From Actinomycetes bacterium (GTDB lineage: Bacteria; Actinomycetota; Actinomycetes; Propionibacteriales; Propionibacteriaceae): a DNA stretch of 6,503 nt. Shown here piece after piece: positions 1 to 4,629 of the stretch; position 1 is the first letter of the stretch; each line of letters starts with the position of its first letter. A model generated the notes under the pieces. The model was not told the DNA's origin. It searched no databases and worked only from the letters and a program-made list of their open reading frames with translations. Where the stretch lies: positions 1 to 6,503 of the forward strand of contig JAEYNS010000045.1 in the NCBI GenBank assembly GCA_023412435.1, in the 5' to 3' direction. A program made the translations under genes and the position numbers.

Positions 1-457
1 GGTCACGACCAGTCGCGGGCTGGGCGTCGCCGTCCGGGTGGCCGACTGCCTGCCGGTGTTGCTCGCGGACCCGGAGGGCGGCGTGGTCGCGGCCGCCCAT
101 GCCGGTCGGGTGGGCCTCGCCGCCGGCGTGCTCCCCGCAACCCTGGCTGCGATGGCCTCGCTGGGCGCCGGTCGGGTGACCGCCTGGATCGGCCCCCACA
201 TCTGCGGGCGGTGCTACGAGGTGCCGGCCGCGATGCGCGCCGAGTTGGCCGCCGGACTGCCGGGCGCCTGGTCGACCACCGCGTGGGGGACCCCGGCGCT
301 CGACCTCGGGGAGGCGGCGGCCCGGCAGCTGTCCGACGCCGGGTGCCGGGTCGTCCGGCTCGACCCCTGCACCCGCGAGACAGCCACTCTGCACTCCTAC
401 CGGCGCGACGGAGCCGGTTCCGGCAGGCAGGCCGGCATCATCTGGCTGCCGGCGTGA
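1..457 (+). CDS. pgeF: Peptidoglycan editing factor PgeF / YfiH-YlmD-LACC1 family multicopper-oxidase-like protein, 5'-truncated by window edge
   Basis: This is the last ~151 residues of a protein that is normally about 240 residues long; the reading frame is open to the left edge (first full codon at base 2), so the true start lies outside. The family (YfiH, YlmD, human LACC1/FAMIN) is known for purine-nucleoside phosphorylase/deaminase chemistry in some members. In E. coli YfiH, it is linked to preventing wrong amino acids in peptidoglycan. Visible motifs are ADCLPVLLAD, HAGRVGL (usually HAGWRGL), IGPHICGRCYEV and the C-terminal SYRRDG...GRQAGIIWL. The Cys of ADC and the His of HAG are 17 residues apart, as in YfiH (Cys107/His124, from memory), and would be two of the three metal ligands; the first His is off-window. 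In actinobacteria this gene usually follows ftsZ, which fits the sepF-yggT-divIVA genes downstream. The family assignment is secure, but the substrate here is unknown. Confidence 0.93.
   Translation, partial: VTTSRGLGVAVRVADCLPVLLADPEGGVVAAAHAGRVGLAAGVLPATLAAMASLGAGRVTAWIGPHICGRCYEVPAAMRAELAAGLPGAWSTTAWGTPALDLGEAAARQLSDAGCRVVRLDPCTRETATLHSYRRDGAGSGRQAGIIWLPA
431..453. repeat. 7-bp perfect inverted repeat at the pgeF 3' end (weak terminator candidate)
   Basis: The arms GCCGGCA (431-437) and TGCCGGC (447-453) pair perfectly around a 9-base loop. The hairpin ends just before the pgeF stop codon. It also begins 11 bases downstream of the stop codon of the minus-strand micro-ORF, so it could end a minus-strand transcript. 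No T-tract follows on either strand, and the bases encode the conserved IIWLPA end of PgeF, so it may be coincidence. Confidence 0.25.
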
Positions 458-464
458 CCCGGGC

Positions 465-548
465 CTAACGGCGCGGTGGTGGGGTCTTCTCCCGACCCAA
501 CAGGCTCCTGATGAACGTCATCACGGCGTGAACTATGGGACCGATCAT
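465..548 (-). CDS. Putative 27-residue amphipathic/hydrophobic micropeptide, unrecognised
   Basis: I do not recognise this peptide. The ORF reads ATG to TAG on the minus strand. GGGAGGAG (bases 562-555) lies six bases before the ATG, the strongest Shine-Dalgarno sequence in the window. Residues 2-18 (IGPIVHAVMTFIRSLLG) fit one amphipathic helix: positions 2, 5, 6, 9, 12, 13, 16 and 17 are hydrophobic on one face, while His7, Thr11, Arg14 and Ser15 are on the other. A charged tail with Arg-Glu-Lys and then PPPRR follows. An extended -10 promoter (TGC-TACGAT) lies about 50 bases upstream, which would give a leader of roughly 40 bases. The layout resembles small membrane-active peptides such as modulin-like peptides, type I toxins or membrane-associated regulators, but this is analogy only. 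Against it, the ORF is short enough to arise by chance, and it uses ATA and AGG codons that are rare in the neighbours. It sits in the gap where yggS is often found. Confidence 0.45.
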   Translation of the reverse strand: MIGPIVHAVMTFIRSLLGREKTPPPRR

Positions 549-595
549 GGCGGACTCCTCCCGCGGTGCTTGTGCACCCCTTCGCCAGTTGCCGG

Positions 596-604
596 ATCGT
601 AGCA
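596..604 (-). promoter_or_regulatory. Extended -10 promoter for the minus-strand micro-ORF
   Basis: On the minus strand the sequence reads TGC-TACGAT, an extended -10 (TGN followed by TANNNT). No good -35 hexamer lies 16-18 bases upstream, as is common for extended -10 promoters. Transcription would start near base 589, leaving about 40 bases of leader before the micro-ORF. A hairpin, GGTGC-ACAA-GCACC on that strand (578-565), lies immediately 5' of the Shine-Dalgarno sequence. Confidence 0.4.
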
Positions 605-667
605 GGGGGACTTGCTCCGCCCTGCCGGGCTGCCGCGTGTCGTCCCGGCGCGCTCCTGCTACCCGGT

Positions 668-673
668 TAGCCT
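668..673 (+). promoter_or_regulatory. Candidate -10 element for sepF
   Basis: TAGCCT matches the actinobacterial TANNNT form and is identical to the -10 proposed for divIVA at 1540-1545. Transcription would begin near base 680, giving a leader of about 24 bases that includes the GAGGGG ribosome-binding site (692-697). I cannot find a convincing -35, so this is weak. Confidence 0.3.
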
Positions 674-703
674 TGGCGCAGAGTCTGTGACGAGGGGCGT
701 GAG

Positions 704-1165
704 ATGGCTGACCGGTTGAAGAAGGCAGCGGTGTGGCTGGGTCTGGTGTCGGACCACGACTACACCGAGGCCGACCAGGGCATCGAGGACATCACCGAGG
801 AGGTGACCCCCCGCGGCTCTGCGGCCCCTGCCACGGTGACCGAGCTCGAGAGCCGTCGCCCCGTCCAGCCGACCCCCAAGGTGGCCGACCTGAGCCGGAT
901 CATCACCGTCCACCCGCGCACCTACAACGAGGCGCGCACCATCGGGGAGAACTTCCGGGACGGCATCCCCGTCATCATGAACCTCTCCGACATGGAGGAC
1001 GCCGACGCCAAGCGGCTGGTCGACTTCGCCGCCGGCCTCATCTTTGGCCTGCATGGCAGGATCGAACGCATCACCAGCAAGGTGTTCCTGTTGTCACCGC
1101 AGAACGTCAACGTGGCTGCGGAGGACAAGGAGCGGATAGCGGGTGGTTTCTTCAACCAGTCGTGA
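704..1165 (+). CDS. sepF: Cell division protein SepF
   Basis: SepF is the membrane anchor and bundler of FtsZ filaments at the division site; in actinobacteria, which lack FtsA, it is the main FtsZ tether. The 153-residue length is normal for the family. Residues 1-14 ([14 protein letters not shown]) form the expected amphipathic membrane-binding helix. A variable acidic and proline-containing linker follows to about residue 62. Residues 64-138 are the globular SepF domain, with the [13 protein letters not shown] strand-helix, [12 protein letters not shown], and the [17 protein letters not shown] and VFLLSP segments that form the dimer and FtsZ-binding core. The ATG is preceded by GAGGGG at 692-697 with six bases of spacing. 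The gene lies between pgeF and yggT in the usual actinobacterial order, although yggS, often found just upstream, is not here. Confidence 0.97.
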   Translation: MADRLKKAAVWLGLVSDHDYTEADQGIEDITEEVTPRGSAAPATVTELESRRPVQPTPKVADLSRIITVHPRTYNEARTIGENFRDGIPVIMNLSDMEDADAKRLVDFAAGLIFGLHGRIERITSKVFLLSPQNVNVAAEDKERIAGGFFNQS

Positions 1166-1186
1166 GCAGGGGGAGGCCCGGCAGGC

Positions 1187-1465
1187 ATGGGTACGGTTCT
1201 GGGCTTCGTGATCTGGCTCTACCTGATGGTCCTCACCGTGCGCGCCGTGCTCTCGGTGGTCCCCCTGCTGATCCGGGACTGGCAGCCCCGCGGCTGGCTG
1301 CTGGTGATCGCCGAACTCGTGTACACGCTCACCGATCCACCGCTGCGCTGGCTGCGCCGGGTGGTCCCGCCGGTACGGGTCGGCGGGGTGCAGTGGGACC
1401 TCGGCTTCCTCGTGCTGTTCCTCGTGCTCTCGATGGCAATGCGGGTTGTGCCCGCGGTGTTGTAG
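1187..1465 (+). CDS. YggT family integral membrane protein
   Basis: A 92-residue protein with two hydrophobic segments, at about residues 3-27 (GTVLGFVIWLYLMVLTVRAV) and 71-91 (DLGFLVLFLVLSMAMRVV). Between them is the family signature: TDPPLRWLRRVVPP, then a short loop ending in a conserved Asp-Leu. YggT proteins are small inner-membrane proteins of uncertain role that are repeatedly found next to sepF and divIVA in Gram-positive genomes and have been tied to division or osmotic tolerance. The ATG has GGGGGAGG at 1169-1176, ten bases upstream, and lies 21 bases after sepF, so the two are probably cotranscribed. The family call is firm, but the molecular function is unknown. Confidence 0.92.
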   Translation: MGTVLGFVIWLYLMVLTVRAVLSVVPLLIRDWQPRGWLLVIAELVYTLTDPPLRWLRRVVPPVRVGGVQWDLGFLVLFLVLSMAMRVVPAVL

Positions 1466-1515
1466 CAAGCTCCCAACCCGTACTTGAGAGTCGGGGCGTG
1501 GACCCTGAGAACTTC

Positions 1516-1545
1516 TTGGACTGCTGGACAGCCCTGCACTAGCCT
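1516..1545 (+). promoter_or_regulatory. Sigma-70-type promoter for divIVA
   Basis: A -35 box TTGGAC (1516-1521) and a -10 box TAGCCT (1540-1545, TANNNT class) are separated by 18 bases. Transcription would start near 1552, giving a leader of about 54 bases before the divIVA ATG. This lets divIVA be expressed separately from sepF-yggT, which fits its need for high abundance. Confidence 0.55.
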
Positions 1546-1594
1546 GAAAGCCGAATCGCCCGCCGGCCACCGGTCGACGCGACAGCAACGATCA

Positions 1595-1601
1595 TGAGGT
1601 G
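1595..1601 (+). promoter_or_regulatory. Ribosome-binding site that decides the divIVA start
   Basis: TGAGGTG ends four bases before the ATG at 1606. An alternative in-frame ATG at 1594 overlaps this site, has no Shine-Dalgarno sequence of its own, and would add four residues (MRCT) not typical of DivIVA. The start at 1606 gives the usual MTLT N-terminus. Confidence 0.75.
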
Positions 1602-1605
1602 CACG

Positions 1606-2571
1606 ATGACCCTGACCCTCGAGCAGGTCCGACAGACCCGCTTCCACCTGGCTCGCCGCAACGGCTACGAGCCTGTCGACGTCGACAACTTCGTCGACAA
1701 GGTCGAGGCGACCCTCTCCCAGCTGACGGAGGAGAACGAGACCCTCAGGCAGCAGGTCGATGCGCTCAGCTCCAGCGAGCCGTCGAGCATCTTCGTGCCC
1801 AGCGACTCCGGCGACAGCGACGGTCTGCGCCAGGAGTTGCAGGCCCGCCAGGGCGAGCTGGACGCGGCCCGCGGCGAACTGGACGCGCTGCGCGCGGAAC
1901 TGCGCGACCGGAGTGAGGAGCTTGAGCGGCTGCAGGCCGAACTGGCAGCCCGCAGCCGTGAGGTCGACGCGCTGAACGCCGACGCCGCCCGACTCCAGCC
2001 TCCTGCCGAGTCCGACACCCCCAAGGCGTCCGTCGAGAACATCGTCGTCACCTCCTCGGCCGACGCCTCGCCCGCCGTGGCGCGGCTGCTGCAGATGGCG
2101 ACCGAGCAGGCCGAGCGGCTGGTCGGCGAGTCCCACGTCGAGGCCCAGCGGCTGGTCGGGGAGGCCAGGGCCGAGGCCGAGACGGTCATCGACAACGCCA
2201 ACAAGAAGGCCCACGAGACCCTGACCGACGCCCGGACCAGGGCCGACCGGATCGAGTCCGAGGCCCGGGTGAATGCCGAGCGCGTCACCTCCGAGGCGCT
2301 CAGCCGCTCCGAGGCGGTCAATGCTGAGGCGGAACGGCGCCGCGAGGAACTGTTCACCCAGCTCGAGCAGGATCGCGACGTGCTGCGGGCCAAGGTGGAC
2401 AAGCTGCGCCAGTTCGAGAGCAGCTTCCGGTCCAACCTCACCGCCCAGCTGCACAGCCACATCAAGTCGCTGGAGGACTCGGTCATCGAGCCCCAGGACA
2501 CTCCGGAGATCCTCAACGAGCCGGCGACCCAGTCGCCGACCCCACGGCTGGACGCCCTGCTCGGGGAGTGA
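1606..2571 (+). CDS. divIVA: DivIVA/Wag31 family polar growth and septum-site scaffold
   Basis: DivIVA (Wag31 in mycobacteria) assembles on negatively curved membrane at poles and septa and recruits wall-synthesis enzymes. The 321-residue protein starts with the conserved membrane-targeting domain: residues 1-52 contain MTLTLEQVRQTRF, RRNGYEPVDVDNFVDKVE and the start of the first coil (LTEENETLRQQVDAL). Phe13 with flanking Arg residues would be the membrane-inserting site. Residues 53-73 are a Ser/Asp-rich linker. Residues 77-125 are seven consecutive heptads beginning Glu-Leu or Glu-Val. Residues 131-158 are a Pro/Ser/Ala-rich break. Residues 169-267 are nine in-register 11-residue units. 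The tail after 295 is Pro/Thr-rich and ends PRLDALLGE. Length is between Wag31 (~260) and Streptomyces DivIVA (~400). It has its own promoter, with a strong hairpin 70 bases downstream. Confidence 0.95.
   Translation: MTLTLEQVRQTRFHLARRNGYEPVDVDNFVDKVEATLSQLTEENETLRQQVDALSSSEPSSIFVPSDSGDSDGLRQELQARQGELDAARGELDALRAELRDRSEELERLQAELAARSREVDALNADAARLQPPAESDTPKASVENIVVTSSADASPAVARLLQMATEQAERLVGESHVEAQRLVGEARAEAETVIDNANKKAHETLTDARTRADRIESEARVNAERVTSEALSRSEAVNAEAERRREELFTQLEQDRDVLRAKVDKLRQFESSFRSNLTAQLHSHIKSLEDSVIEPQDTPEILNEPATQSPTPRLDALLGE
1834..1980 (+). repeat. Seven-copy heptad coiled-coil repeat within divIVA
   Basis: Residues 77-125 divide into seven 7-residue units, each starting Glu-Leu or Glu-Val (ELDAARG, ELDALRA, ELERLQA, ELAARSR, EVDALNA are five of them). 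At DNA level this is a degenerate 21-base repeat. It implies an uninterrupted left-handed coiled coil and local expansion by duplication. Confidence 0.8.
2110..2406 (+). repeat. Nine-copy hendecad (11-residue) coiled-coil repeat within divIVA
   Basis: Residues 169-267 divide without gaps into nine 11-residue units. The first six begin with Ala (AERLVGESHVE, AQRLVGEARAE, ADRIESEARVN and AERVTSEALSR are examples), and later units begin Ser or Arg. The hydrophobic residues recur with 3-4-4 spacing, which predicts a nearly straight, slightly right-handed coil unlike the heptad segment before it. At DNA level it is a diverged 33-base repeat. Confidence 0.8.
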
Positions 2572-2640
2572 CCCTCGACACCGTCGACCCGGAACGGCTC
2601 CCCGGTCGCCGCTGACGCGGCCCGGCCGGCTCCGATTTCA

Positions 2641-2669
2641 GCACCCCCGGCGCACCGCGCCGGGGGTGC
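2641..2669 (+). terminator. Strong GC-rich hairpin, likely terminator of the divIVA transcript
   Basis: The arms GCACCCCCGGCGC (2641-2653) and GCGCCGGGGGTGC (2657-2669) pair perfectly over 13 bp around an ACC loop. It lies 70 bases after the divIVA stop and just before the next promoter, where a terminator is expected. There is no T-tract on either side, which is common in high-GC actinobacteria. Confidence 0.7.
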
Positions 2670-2688
2670 CTCGCGATCGGGCCTCAGG

Positions 2689-2697
2689 TGATACTCT
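2689..2697 (+). promoter_or_regulatory. Extended -10 promoter for the traR/dksA-lspA-rluD unit
   Basis: TGATACTCT reads as an extended -10 (TG, one base, TACTCT of TANNNT type). No good -35 is seen, and the site lies 20 bases after the terminator hairpin. Transcription would start near 2704, giving a leader of ~27 bases that contains AAGGAG (2716-2721) ahead of the ATG at 2731. Confidence 0.45.
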
Positions 2698-2730
2698 CCC
2701 TGCTCAAGCATCAGCAAGGAGCGGAGTTAC

Positions 2731-3174
2731 ATGGCAACCTCTCGCCGCAGCAACGCCGCGGAAGCGGCGCACGTGACCCCCGCGGCCTTCCCCGTGGCCG
2801 AGGGCGAGGACCCCTGGACCGAGGAAGAGGTCGAGGAGGTGCGGCAGGAGTTGCTGGCCGATATCAAGCGCATGGAGCGGGCGATCGAGGTCGCCGAGGC
2901 CGGCCTCGCCGACCTCTTCGAGGACGGCTCCGACGGCGCAGGGCGTGACCCGGCCGACGTCGGATCGTCCAACTTCGAACGCGACCAGGAGATGTCGCTG
3001 GCGCAGAACGCCCGCGACATGCTCGAGCAGGCCCAGCTGGCCTACCGGCTGTTCGAGTCCGGCCAGTACGGCCGGTGCGAGTCCTGCGGCAACCCGATCG
3101 GCAAGGATCGTCTGCAAGTGTTCCCGCGGGCGACGCTGTGCATCTCCTGCAAGCAGCGGGAGGAACGGCGATAA
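2731..3174 (+). CDS. TraR/DksA family zinc-finger transcription regulator
   Basis: A 147-residue protein of the DksA/TraR family. Such proteins insert a coiled-coil tip into the RNA polymerase secondary channel; in E. coli DksA this works with ppGpp. Residues 1-30 are a poorly conserved acidic lead. Residues 31-110 are mostly helical and highly charged, consistent with the coiled coil. Residues 111-147 contain the four-cysteine zinc finger, Cys116-x2-Cys119 (GRCESCG) and Cys137-x2-Cys140 (CISC), with the conserved YGRCESCGNPIGKDRL context. AAGGAG at 2716-2721 supports the ATG, with nine bases of spacing. Homologues sit immediately upstream of lspA in many actinobacteria (Streptomyces among them, from memory). 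The family call is firm. Whether it binds ppGpp or affects the same promoters as E. coli DksA cannot be told from sequence. Confidence 0.93.
   Translation: MATSRRSNAAEAAHVTPAAFPVAEGEDPWTEEEVEEVRQELLADIKRMERAIEVAEAGLADLFEDGSDGAGRDPADVGSSNFERDQEMSLAQNARDMLEQAQLAYRLFESGQYGRCESCGNPIGKDRLQVFPRATLCISCKQREERR
3158..3165 (+). promoter_or_regulatory. Shine-Dalgarno sequence pointing at an ATA codon at the lspA start
   Basis: GGGAGGAA lies five bases before base 3171, where the lspA frame has ATA. That ATA overlaps the TAA stop of the upstream gene as ATAA, like the common ATGA coupled junction with G changed to A. The same bases encode Arg-Glu-Glu of the upstream protein, so the resemblance could come from coding alone. 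Confidence 0.35.
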
Positions 3175-3206
3175 CCGTTCAGGAAGGCACTGCCGCCCAG
3201 AGGTCG

Positions 3207-3707
3207 GTGCTGCGGCTGCGGGTGTTGGCGGTGGGTATCGCGGTGGTCGGCATCGTGCTCGACCAGGTCACCAAGACCCTGGCGATCGCCTACCTCGATC
3301 CCACGCGTCCGATCCCGCTGCTCGGCGGGCTGCTCAACCTGCTCCTGATCCGCAATCCGGGTGCCGCCTTCAGTATGGGCGAGGAATTCACCATCGTGCT
3401 GACCTGCATCGCGATCGCGGCGCTGGTGGCGGTCAGCGGGTGGTTGCTGCCCAGGGTGCGCCACCTGGGCTGGGCGGTGGGCACCGGCTGCCTGCTGGCA
3501 GGGATCGTCGGCAACCTGATCGACCGCCTCTTCCGCGAGCCCGGGCCGTTCCGCGGCCACGTCATCGACTTCCTGCAGTTGCCGTACTTCGCGATCTTCA
3601 ACGTCGCCGACATGTTCATCACCGCCGCCGCGGTGATCGTGATCTGGTTGTCGCTGATCACCCAGGTGACGATGGCCGGGGTGAGCCTCAAGCGCGGCGA
3701 TGGCTAG
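3207..3707 (+). CDS. lspA: Lipoprotein signal peptidase (signal peptidase II)
   Basis: LspA is the membrane aspartyl protease that cuts signal peptides from prolipoproteins after lipidation. Counted from the GTG at 3207 it has 166 residues and four hydrophobic segments (about 6-18, 61-81, 88-104, 127-155). Conserved blocks are visible: DQVTK (19-23), [11 protein letters not shown] (47-57), GNLIDRLF with Asp106, and FNVADMF with Asp135; the two Asps are the catalytic pair. The start is uncertain. GTG 3207 gives a typical basic MLRLR lead but has only AGAGGT two bases away. GTG 3222 is also possible. A strong Shine-Dalgarno sequence (3158-3165) instead points to ATA at 3171, which would give 178 residues and couple translation to the upstream stop. 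An open frame continues upstream, but it overlaps the zinc-finger gene and is unlikely to be used. The last eight bases overlap the start of rluD. Confidence 0.94.
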   Translation: MLRLRVLAVGIAVVGIVLDQVTKTLAIAYLDPTRPIPLLGGLLNLLLIRNPGAAFSMGEEFTIVLTCIAIAALVAVSGWLLPRVRHLGWAVGTGCLLAGIVGNLIDRLFREPGPFRGHVIDFLQLPYFAIFNVADMFITAAAVIVIWLSLITQVTMAGVSLKRGDG

Positions 3708-4614
3708 CGTCTGGCTGGTGCCCGACGGGCTGGACGGCGAGCGGGTCGACGCCGCGGCCGCCCGGATCACAGGGCTCACCCGCAGCCGGATCGAGGCGCT
3801 GATCGCCGAGGGTGCGGTGTGGCTCAACTCCCGTCCGGTCAGCAAGTCGGAACGGCTGCGGGCCGGCGACCTGCTCGAGGTCGAGATTCCCACCGAGCCG
3901 CGCCTGCAGGTGGTGCCCCGGGAGGTGGCGGGGATCGCGATCGTCCACGACGACGCCGACATCGTGGTGGTCGACAAGCCGGCTGGGGTCGCCGCGCACC
4001 CGAGCCTGGGCTGGGACGGGCCGTCGGTGGTCGAGCACCTCGCCGCCGCCGGGTTCCGGATCTCGACCTCGGGCGCCGCGGAGCGGCAGGGGGTGGTGCA
4101 GCGTCTCGACGTGGGCACGTCCGGCCTGATGGTGGTGGCCAAGCGCGACCCCGCCTACACCGCATTGAAGCGGGCCTTCAAGTCGCGGACGGTGCGCAAG
4201 GTGTACCACACCCTCGTCCAGGGCCACCCCGATCCGTTCGAGGGGACGATCGACGCCCCGATCGGACGCCATCCGGGTGCCGAGTACAAGATGGCAGTGG
4301 TGGCCGGCGGCCGGCACTCCGTCACCCACTACCGGATGCTGGAGGCCTTCACCGCGGTCACCCTGCTCGAGGTGCACCTGGAGACCGGCCGCACCCACCA
4401 GATCCGCGTCCACATGCAGGCGATCCGGCACCCCTGCGTGGGCGACCCGACCTACGGGGGCGATCCGGTGCTGGCTGCGCGGCTGGGGCTCGAGCGCCAA
4501 TGGCTGCACGCCGTCGAGCTCGGGTTCACCCATCCCGGCAGCGGCGAATGGGTCGACTTCGTGTCGTCCTACCCCGACGACCTCGGGCGCGCGTTGGAGG
4601 CGGTGCGGGCTTAG
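3700..4614 (+). CDS. rluD: RluA/RluD family 23S rRNA pseudouridine synthase
   Basis: Converts uridines in 23S rRNA (helix 69 in E. coli RluD) to pseudouridine. The 304-residue protein has an N-terminal S4 RNA-binding domain (about residues 13-72: [22 protein letters not shown] and the [18 protein letters not shown] turn). The catalytic domain follows: [11 protein letters not shown] at 92-102, the active-site motif [10 protein letters not shown] with catalytic Asp137, KVYH at 167-170, and [12 protein letters not shown] at 228-239. Most family members have HRLD; the Gln at 134 is, as far as I recall, common in actinobacterial orthologues. The ATG overlaps the lspA stop by eight bases and lacks a Shine-Dalgarno sequence, so translation is probably coupled to lspA. 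The RluD symbol follows from domain layout and synteny with lspA; the exact target uridines are inferred from the family. Confidence 0.93.
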   Translation: MASVWLVPDGLDGERVDAAAARITGLTRSRIEALIAEGAVWLNSRPVSKSERLRAGDLLEVEIPTEPRLQVVPREVAGIAIVHDDADIVVVDKPAGVAAHPSLGWDGPSVVEHLAAAGFRISTSGAAERQGVVQRLDVGTSGLMVVAKRDPAYTALKRAFKSRTVRKVYHTLVQGHPDPFEGTIDAPIGRHPGAEYKMAVVAGGRHSVTHYRMLEAFTAVTLLEVHLETGRTHQIRVHMQAIRHPCVGDPTYGGDPVLAARLGLERQWLHAVELGFTHPGSGEWVDFVSSYPDDLGRALEAVRA

Positions 4615-4622
4615 GTTAGGGT
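4594..4622 (+). promoter_or_regulatory. Promoter for a leaderless pyk transcript
   Basis: The -35 box TTGGAG (4594-4599) and -10 box TAGGGT (4617-4622) are 17 bases apart. The -10 ends seven bases before the GTG at 4630, so transcription would begin at or next to the start codon. This TANNNT-N7-RTG layout is the known hallmark of leaderless mRNAs in actinobacteria. The -35 lies within the end of rluD, and the rluD stop codon lies between the two boxes. Confidence 0.6.
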
Positions 4623-4629
4623 CGTTGTC

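Noticed and set aside
482..498. GGGTC/GACCC inverted repeat after pgeF as a pgeF terminator
   Set aside because: Only five base pairs with a seven-base loop, no T-tract, and it lies within the minus-strand micro-ORF.
1498..1542. 14-residue GTG ORF (VDPENFLDCWTALH) just before divIVA, possible leader peptide
   Set aside because: It lies upstream of the proposed divIVA transcription start, overlaps the -35 and -10 boxes, and has no good Shine-Dalgarno, so it would not be on the divIVA transcript.
1219..2460. A 413-codon minus-strand open frame opposite yggT and divIVA
   Set aside because: Leu/Gly/Val-rich shadow of the repetitive coiled-coil codons of divIVA; no ribosome-binding site or recognisable domain.
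2568..2615. 15-residue ORF starting at a GTG overlapping the divIVA stop (GTGA)
   Set aside because: Too short, composition like random GC-rich sequence, and no conserved feature; coupling is possible but unsupported.
3075..3206. Long N-terminal extension of lspA from an ATG at 3075
   Set aside because: It would overlap 100 bases of the zinc-finger gene and read through its Cys codons out of frame; the extra residues do not resemble LspA.
4611..4621. TTAGG-TTAGGG tandem, telomere-like repeat
   Set aside because: Only two units; explained by the rluD stop codon and the pyk -10 box.
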